Assembly (NCBI RefSeq): GCF_900174485.1
Contig: NZ_LT837803.1
Location: 2,743,305 to 2,807,304 of the forward strand
Origin: Sterolibacterium denitrificans
GTDB lineage: Bacteria > Pseudomonadota > Gammaproteobacteria > Burkholderiales > Rhodocyclaceae
DNA length: 64,000 bases
Reading direction: 5' to 3'
Position numbers and translations under genes: made by a program. Below are positions 60,090 through 64,000 of the stretch, in pieces; position 1 is the stretch's first letter, and every line of letters begins with the position of its first letter. The notes beneath the pieces were generated by a model that searched no databases, was not told where the DNA came from, and saw nothing but the letters and a program-made list of their open reading frames with translations.

Positions 60090-61873
60090 CGTTTTGGAAC
60101 CTCCGCACCGGCGTGGGCGATTTCGTAATAAAACGCCTGCATGTCCCACGCCCCCGTCGGGCAGCGTTCGGCGCACATGCCGCAATGCAGGCAGACATTC
60201 TCGTCCTTGACCATGACCCGGTCCGTCTTCAGCTCGGGCGACACATACAGCGCCTGATTGGCGTTCCTGGCCGGCGCCTTGAGACGGCCGCGCAGATCGC
60301 CTTCCTCACCGTTGGCGGTGAAGGTGATGCACTCCGTCGGACAGATATCGACACAGGCGTCGCATTCGATGCACAGCTTGGGCGCAAACACCGTCTGCAC
60401 GTCGCAGTTGAGGCAGCGTTCCGCCTCGGCATAAGCCAGGCGCGGGTCGAAGCCCAGCTCCAGCTCCAGCTTGATATCGGCCAGCGCGAACTCCAGCGGT
60501 TTCATCGGCACCTTCTTGCGCGCATCCTCAGAAACCTGGTTGTCGTAGCTCCACTCGTGGATGCCCATTTTCTGGCTGACCAGATTCACCGGCGGAATCA
60601 CCCGCTGGGCGACCTCTTTGCCGCGACAGAAGTTGTCGATGGAAATCGCCGCTTCATGACCCTGGGCCACGGCGGTGATGATGTTCTTCGGACCGAAGGA
60701 AGCATCGCCGCCGAAGAACACCCTGGGTAGGGTCGACTGGAAGGTCTTGGCATCGAGTACCGGCATGCCCCATTTATCGAACTCGACGCCGATATCCCGC
60801 TCGATCCAGGAAAAACTGTTTTCCTGGCCAATCGCCACCAGCACTTCGTCGCACTCCATCAGCACATCCGGCTCGCCGGTCGGCACCAGATTGCGCCGTC
60901 CCTTGGCATCGTACTCGGCACGCACCTTTTCAAAAGACACGCCGCGCAGCTTGCCGTCGTCATGGACGAACGCCTTGGGCACAAGGAAGTTGTGAATGGG
61001 GATGCCTTCGTGCATGGCATCTTCCTTTTCCCACGGCGAAGCCTTCATTTCATCGAAGCCGCTGCGCACCACCACCTTGACGTCCGTGCCGCCCAGACGA
61101 CGTGCCGAACGACAGCAGTCCATCGCGGTATTGCCGCCCCCCAGCACGATGACGCGCGGTGAAATCCCGTCCACATGACCGAAGGCGACATTGGCCAGCC
61201 ATTCGATGCCGATATGGATATGCGCGGCCGCCTCCTGGCGTCCCGGCACATCGGCATCGCGACCGCGCGGCGCGCCGGTGCCGACGAAAACGGCATCCCA
61301 GTCTTCGGCCAGCAGACCGCGCAGGCTGTCCACCCAGCGTTCCTGGCGGGAAGTCACGCCCAGGCCGAAAACGTAATCGCATTCCTCGTCGATCACGCTG
61401 TCGGGCAGGCGGAACTTGGGAATCTGGCTGCGCATCATGCCGCCGGCCGACTTGCCGTTGTCGAACACCGTCACCTCGTAACCCAGCACGGCCAGATCGC
61501 GCGCCACGGTCAGCGAGGCCGGGCCCGCGCCGACGCAGGCGATGCGCTTGCCGTTCTTCTGCGCCGGCGCCTGCGGCAGGCGGTCATGGACGTCGTCCTT
61601 GAAATCGGCGGCGACGCGCTTCAGCCGGCAGATCGCCACCGGCTCCTTGTCGACGCGGCCGCGCCGGCAGGCCGGCTCGCAAGGGCGGTCGCAAACGCGG
61701 CCAAGAATGCCGGGAAAGACATTCGCCCGCCAGTTGATCATGTAGGCATCGGCATACTGACCGGCGGCAATGGCGCGGATGTACTGCGGTACGGGCGTAT
61801 GGGCCGGACAGGCCCACTGGCAATCCACGACTTTGTGGAAATAATCGGGGTTGTTGATATCGGTAGGCTTCAA
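60086..61873 (-). CDS. korC: FAD/NAD(P)-binding iron-sulfur subunit (KorC-like, GltD type)
   Basis: The 595-residue protein begins with a GltD-type N-terminal cluster region (cysteines in DCQWACPAH and RVCDRPCEPACRRGR), then an FAD domain (CVGAGPASLTVARDL, FDNGKSAGGMM), an NAD(P) domain (VLGGGNTAMDCCRSA), and ends in two 4Fe-4S ferredoxin motifs, CIECDACVDICP and CLHCGMCAERCP. It matches the nucleotide-reducing subunit of Azoarcus-type 2-oxoglutarate oxidoreductase that moves electrons between KorAB, NAD(P)H and ferredoxin. The start is TTG at 61873, since no ATG precedes the conserved cysteines; GGAGG lies ten bases upstream. It is the first gene of the operon. Confidence 0.88.
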   Translation of the reverse strand: MKPTDINNPDYFHKVVDCQWACPAHTPVPQYIRAIAAGQYADAYMINWRANVFPGILGRVCDRPCEPACRRGRVDKEPVAICRLKRVAADFKDDVHDRLPQAPAQKNGKRIACVGAGPASLTVARDLAVLGYEVTVFDNGKSAGGMMRSQIPKFRLPDSVIDEECDYVFGLGVTSRQERWVDSLRGLLAEDWDAVFVGTGAPRGRDADVPGRQEAAAHIHIGIEWLANVAFGHVDGISPRVIVLGGGNTAMDCCRSARRLGGTDVKVVVRSGFDEMKASPWEKEDAMHEGIPIHNFLVPKAFVHDDGKLRGVSFEKVRAEYDAKGRRNLVPTGEPDVLMECDEVLVAIGQENSFSWIERDIGVEFDKWGMPVLDAKTFQSTLPRVFFGGDASFGPKNIITAVAQGHEAAISIDNFCRGKEVAQRVIPPVNLVSQKMGIHEWSYDNQVSEDARKKVPMKPLEFALADIKLELELGFDPRLAYAEAERCLNCDVQTVFAPKLCIECDACVDICPTECITFTANGEEGDLRGRLKAPARNANQALYVSPELKTDRVMVKDENVCLHCGMCAERCPTGAWDMQAFYYEIAHAGAEVPKR

Positions 61874-61893
61874 CGAAGTCTTCCCTCCAGAGG

Positions 61894-61918
61894 AAAAAAC
61901 CCCGCCCGCAGGCGGGGT
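61894..61918 (-). terminator. Rho-independent terminator after the thiolase gene
   Basis: On the minus strand ACCCCGCC (61918-61911) and GGCGGGGT (61906-61899) form a perfect 8-bp stem with a four-base loop, and the T-run follows (61899-61894). It separates the thiolase from korC, so the kor operon needs its own promoter or read-through. Confidence 0.88.
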
Positions 61919-61931
61919 CAGGAATGGGCTT

Positions 61932-63122
61932 TCAGGCGCGTTCGAAAATGCCGGCGATACCCTGACCGCCGCCGATGCACATGGTCACCAGACCATAGCG
62001 CTTGCCGGTGCGCTGCAGCTCGTACAGGCACTTGACGGTGAGGATGCTGCCCGTGGCGGCCAGCGGATGGCCCAGCGCCACGGCGCCGCCATTCGGATTC
62101 ACCTTGGCCGGATCGAAGCCCAGTTCACGGCTGACGCACAGCGCCTGGACGGCAAAGGCTTCGTTCGATTCGATCACGTCGATGTCGTTGAGCGACAGGC
62201 CGGCACGCTTGAGCGCCAGGCGCACGGCCGGAATCGGCCCGGTGCCCATGATGCTCGGATCGACGCCGGCCACCGCGTAGGAAACCAGCCGCGCCAGCGG
62301 CTTCGCGCCGGCTCTGGCGGCCGCGCCGGCTTCCATCAGCACCACGGCCGCCGCGCCATCGTTGATGCCCGAAGCATTGCCGGCCGTGACCGTGCCGTCC
62401 TTCTTGAACGCCGGCTTCAGCTTGGCGAGCGAATCCAGCGAAGCGTCGGCCTTGGGATATTCATCGGTATCGAACATCACCGCGCCCTTGCGCGTCTTCA
62501 GTTCCACCGGCACGATCTGCGACTTGAAGTGGCCGGCGGCAATGGCCTTGACCGCGCGCTGCTGGCTTTCCACGGCGCAGGCGTCCTGGTCCTCGCGGCC
62601 GATGCCGAAACGCTCGGCGATGTTCTCCGCGGTGATACCCATGTGGTTCGGACTGAACGGATCGGTGAGGGCACCGACCATCATGTCGATCATCTTGGTA
62701 TCGCCCATGCGCGCGCCGAAACGGGCGGCCGGCATGGTGTAGCCAGCGCGGCTCATGCTCTCGACGCCGCAGCCGATGGCGACATCGGCATCGCCCAACT
62801 GGATCGCATTGGCGGCCGTGACGATGGACTGCAGACCCGAGCCGCACAGACGGTTCAGCGTCAATGCGGCGGATTCCTGGCTCAGGCCGGCGTCGATGGC
62901 GATGGCGCGCGAGACATACATGTCGCGGGCTTCGCCATGGATCACGTTGCCGCAGACCAGTTGCTCGACCTGGGCGGCCTCGATGCCGGCGCGGGCAATG
63001 GCCTCCTTCACCACCAGAACGCCGAGCAGCGAGGGCGACAGATCCTTCAGACTGCCGCCAAAACTACCGATCGGGGTGCGCGCACCGCTGACCACCATCA
63101 CTTCACGTCGATTCGACATCAT
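61932..63122 (-). CDS. Acetyl-CoA acyltransferase (beta-ketothiolase)
   Basis: The 396-residue thiolase joins or cleaves beta-ketoacyl-CoA. It has the nucleophilic Cys in [12 protein letters not shown] (about residue 90), the His in [15 protein letters not shown] and the second Cys in [12 protein letters not shown]. The start ATG is either 63122 or 63119, both after AGGAG. The sequence is of the BktB/PhaA-like type, so it may work in PHB synthesis or in degradation of CoA-linked acids. It stands upstream of kor but is separated by a terminator. Confidence 0.93.
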   Translation of the reverse strand: MMSNRREVMVVSGARTPIGSFGGSLKDLSPSLLGVLVVKEAIARAGIEAAQVEQLVCGNVIHGEARDMYVSRAIAIDAGLSQESAALTLNRLCGSGLQSIVTAANAIQLGDADVAIGCGVESMSRAGYTMPAARFGARMGDTKMIDMMVGALTDPFSPNHMGITAENIAERFGIGREDQDACAVESQQRAVKAIAAGHFKSQIVPVELKTRKGAVMFDTDEYPKADASLDSLAKLKPAFKKDGTVTAGNASGINDGAAAVVLMEAGAAARAGAKPLARLVSYAVAGVDPSIMGTGPIPAVRLALKRAGLSLNDIDVIESNEAFAVQALCVSRELGFDPAKVNPNGGAVALGHPLAATGSILTVKCLYELQRTGKRYGLVTMCIGGGQGIAGIFERA

Positions 63123-63141
63123 CGTTCTCCTGAAAAACTGT

Positions 63142-64000
63142 TCAACCCATCCAGCTGGCGACCCAAAATAGCGCCAGCAGCAGCACGCACAGGACGAGAC
63201 TGCGCCACACCAGACCTATCGCACTTTGCATGGAATCGGCATCGGCCTCCTCGCCGCTGCCCAGCTCCGGCCGCTCACTGAACGCAACCTCGCCCGCCTC
63301 CTGCAGAGGCTGGCCGAGACGCACACCGATGGCGCCAGCGCCGCTGGCCAGCAGTATACCGGAGGCCGGGTCCGGCCAGTTCGCGGCCTGGGTGCGCCAG
63401 CAATACACGGCGTCCTCGAAATTTCCCACCATGGCGAAGACCGCCGCCGTGCAGCGCAACGGCAGCCAGTCGATGTAATGGAAAGCCTTGCGTGCCGTTT
63501 CGCCAAACACGCCGACTTCGCTCCCGCCCCACTGGCCGCGGAAAAACAGCGCCAGCCGATACAGCATGGCACCCGCCGGACCGAGCGCGACGAAGTAGAA
63601 CAGCGGCGCGAAGACATGCTGGTGCGAAGCCAACAGGGCTTCCTCGATGGCCAGACGCGCCACTTCGCGCGAACTCAGACGCTCGGCGCTGCGGCCGCGC
63701 CATTCGCCGATCAACGCGCGCGCGCGCTCCAGTTCGCCCATGCGCAGTGCCAGGTGGGTATCGGTGAAGTAATGGCTGAACTGGCGAAAGCCCATCGTGA
63801 CGTACAGCACCGCCACATTGAAGGGCAACAGCAGCAGGGGCTGCCAGCGGGCAATGGCGAACTGCAGCAGCAACAGCAAGAGCAATGGCGGCAACATCGC
63901 CGCAAGCCAGGCGATCGTGCCGTGAATACGCCGGCCGTCGTTGCAGTAAGTTTCCAGAAATTGCGCATAACGCGTCAGTGGCGCACGCACGAAACGCTGC
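63142..64000 (-). CDS. CobD/CbiB-like membrane protein, 3' part
   Basis: The gene begins beyond the right edge; the frame is open to base 64000 and its stop is at 63142-63144. The available 286 codons encode several membrane segments (AMLPPLLLLLLLQFAIA; FNVAVLYVTMGF; APLFYFVALGPAGAMLYRLA; a C-terminal VLCVLLLALFWV) and the segments RQFSHYFTD and HYIDWLPLRCTAAVFAMVGNFEDA, which fit the CobD/CbiB family linked to adenosylcobinamide-phosphate synthesis or the AmpE-like group in betaproteobacteria. I cannot tell which without the N-terminus and its neighbours. Confidence 0.7.
   Translation of the reverse strand, partial: QRFVRAPLTRYAQFLETYCNDGRRIHGTIAWLAAMLPPLLLLLLLQFAIARWQPLLLLPFNVAVLYVTMGFRQFSHYFTDTHLALRMGELERARALIGEWRGRSAERLSSREVARLAIEEALLASHQHVFAPLFYFVALGPAGAMLYRLALFFRGQWGGSEVGVFGETARKAFHYIDWLPLRCTAAVFAMVGNFEDAVYCWRTQAANWPDPASGILLASGAGAIGVRLGQPLQEAGEVAFSERPELGSGEEADADSMQSAIGLVWRSLVLCVLLLALFWVASWMG

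Overview
The window is about 64 kb of GC-rich chromosomal DNA, dense with genes on both strands. Gene content and protein style point to a betaproteobacterium, most likely in or near the Rhodocyclales/Sterolibacteriaceae. Supporting points are a PhaM-like polyhydroxybutyrate granule protein, a PaaY-like hexapeptide protein, a KorABC-type 2-oxoacid oxidoreductase of the kind known from Thauera and Azoarcus, a Gram-negative trimeric-type porin, and the nadE-glnB and ftsK-lolA-rarA-serS gene orders. The placement is inferred from protein resemblance; no search was run.

Positions 1-6,975 hold the end of a U32 peptidase-family gene, an iron-regulated tonB-exbB-exbD operon behind a clear Fur box, a PaaY-like hexapeptide protein divergent from msrA, then nadE-glnB convergent with trxB. 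Positions 7,163-15,604 hold a Crp/Fnr regulator, an unknown small gene, the ftsK-lolA-rarA-serS run and mltF. Positions 15,919-24,401 hold a secreted ankyrin protein, a second tonB-like gene, a five-PAS histidine kinase, a membrane protein, a GGDEF-EAL protein, a thioredoxin-like 2Fe-2S ferredoxin and an alpha/beta hydrolase. Positions 24,457-36,255 hold a NodIJ-type ABC exporter, a TSUP permease, an EVE protein, a frameshifted TPR gene, a ParA ATPase, an epimerase, a UvrD-type helicase, an acyl-CoA thioesterase, a PhaM-like protein, a LuxR-type response regulator, a second ParA-like ATPase and a membrane methyltransferase.

Positions 36,323-40,592 form the accessory region. It starts at an intact tRNA-Pro(GGG) followed by a strong terminator. 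The 3' end of the tRNA plus its terminator is repeated at about 37,631-37,709, and 19 bases of the tRNA 3' end recur at 40,124-40,142. Between these copies lie a secreted protein of unknown family with a His-rich upstream reading frame, a flavin reductase-like gene, a Sir2 protein without the usual zinc cysteines, and a DUF1778/GNAT toxin-antitoxin pair that ends exactly at the last repeat. This looks like serial insertion at a tRNA gene with no integrase left, and it is the part most likely to hold something new.

Positions 40,807-53,528 return to core genes: an HDOD protein, dnaE, a 3-hydroxyacyl-CoA dehydrogenase, a porin, hrpA, crcB and glnS. Positions 53,571-55,702 are a short variable stretch: a palindromic intergenic repeat, a stand-alone condensation-domain-like protein and a Panacea-domain (DUF4065) protein. 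A GGDEF protein follows. The window ends with korC-korA-korB, a thiolase and the 3' part of a CobD/CbiB-like gene. Thiolase, 3-hydroxyacyl-CoA dehydrogenase and Kor would fit beta-oxidation-like steps and supply of low-potential or NADP-linked electrons during aromatic or sterol-type degradation, but no ring-reducing enzyme is seen here, so that role is inference.
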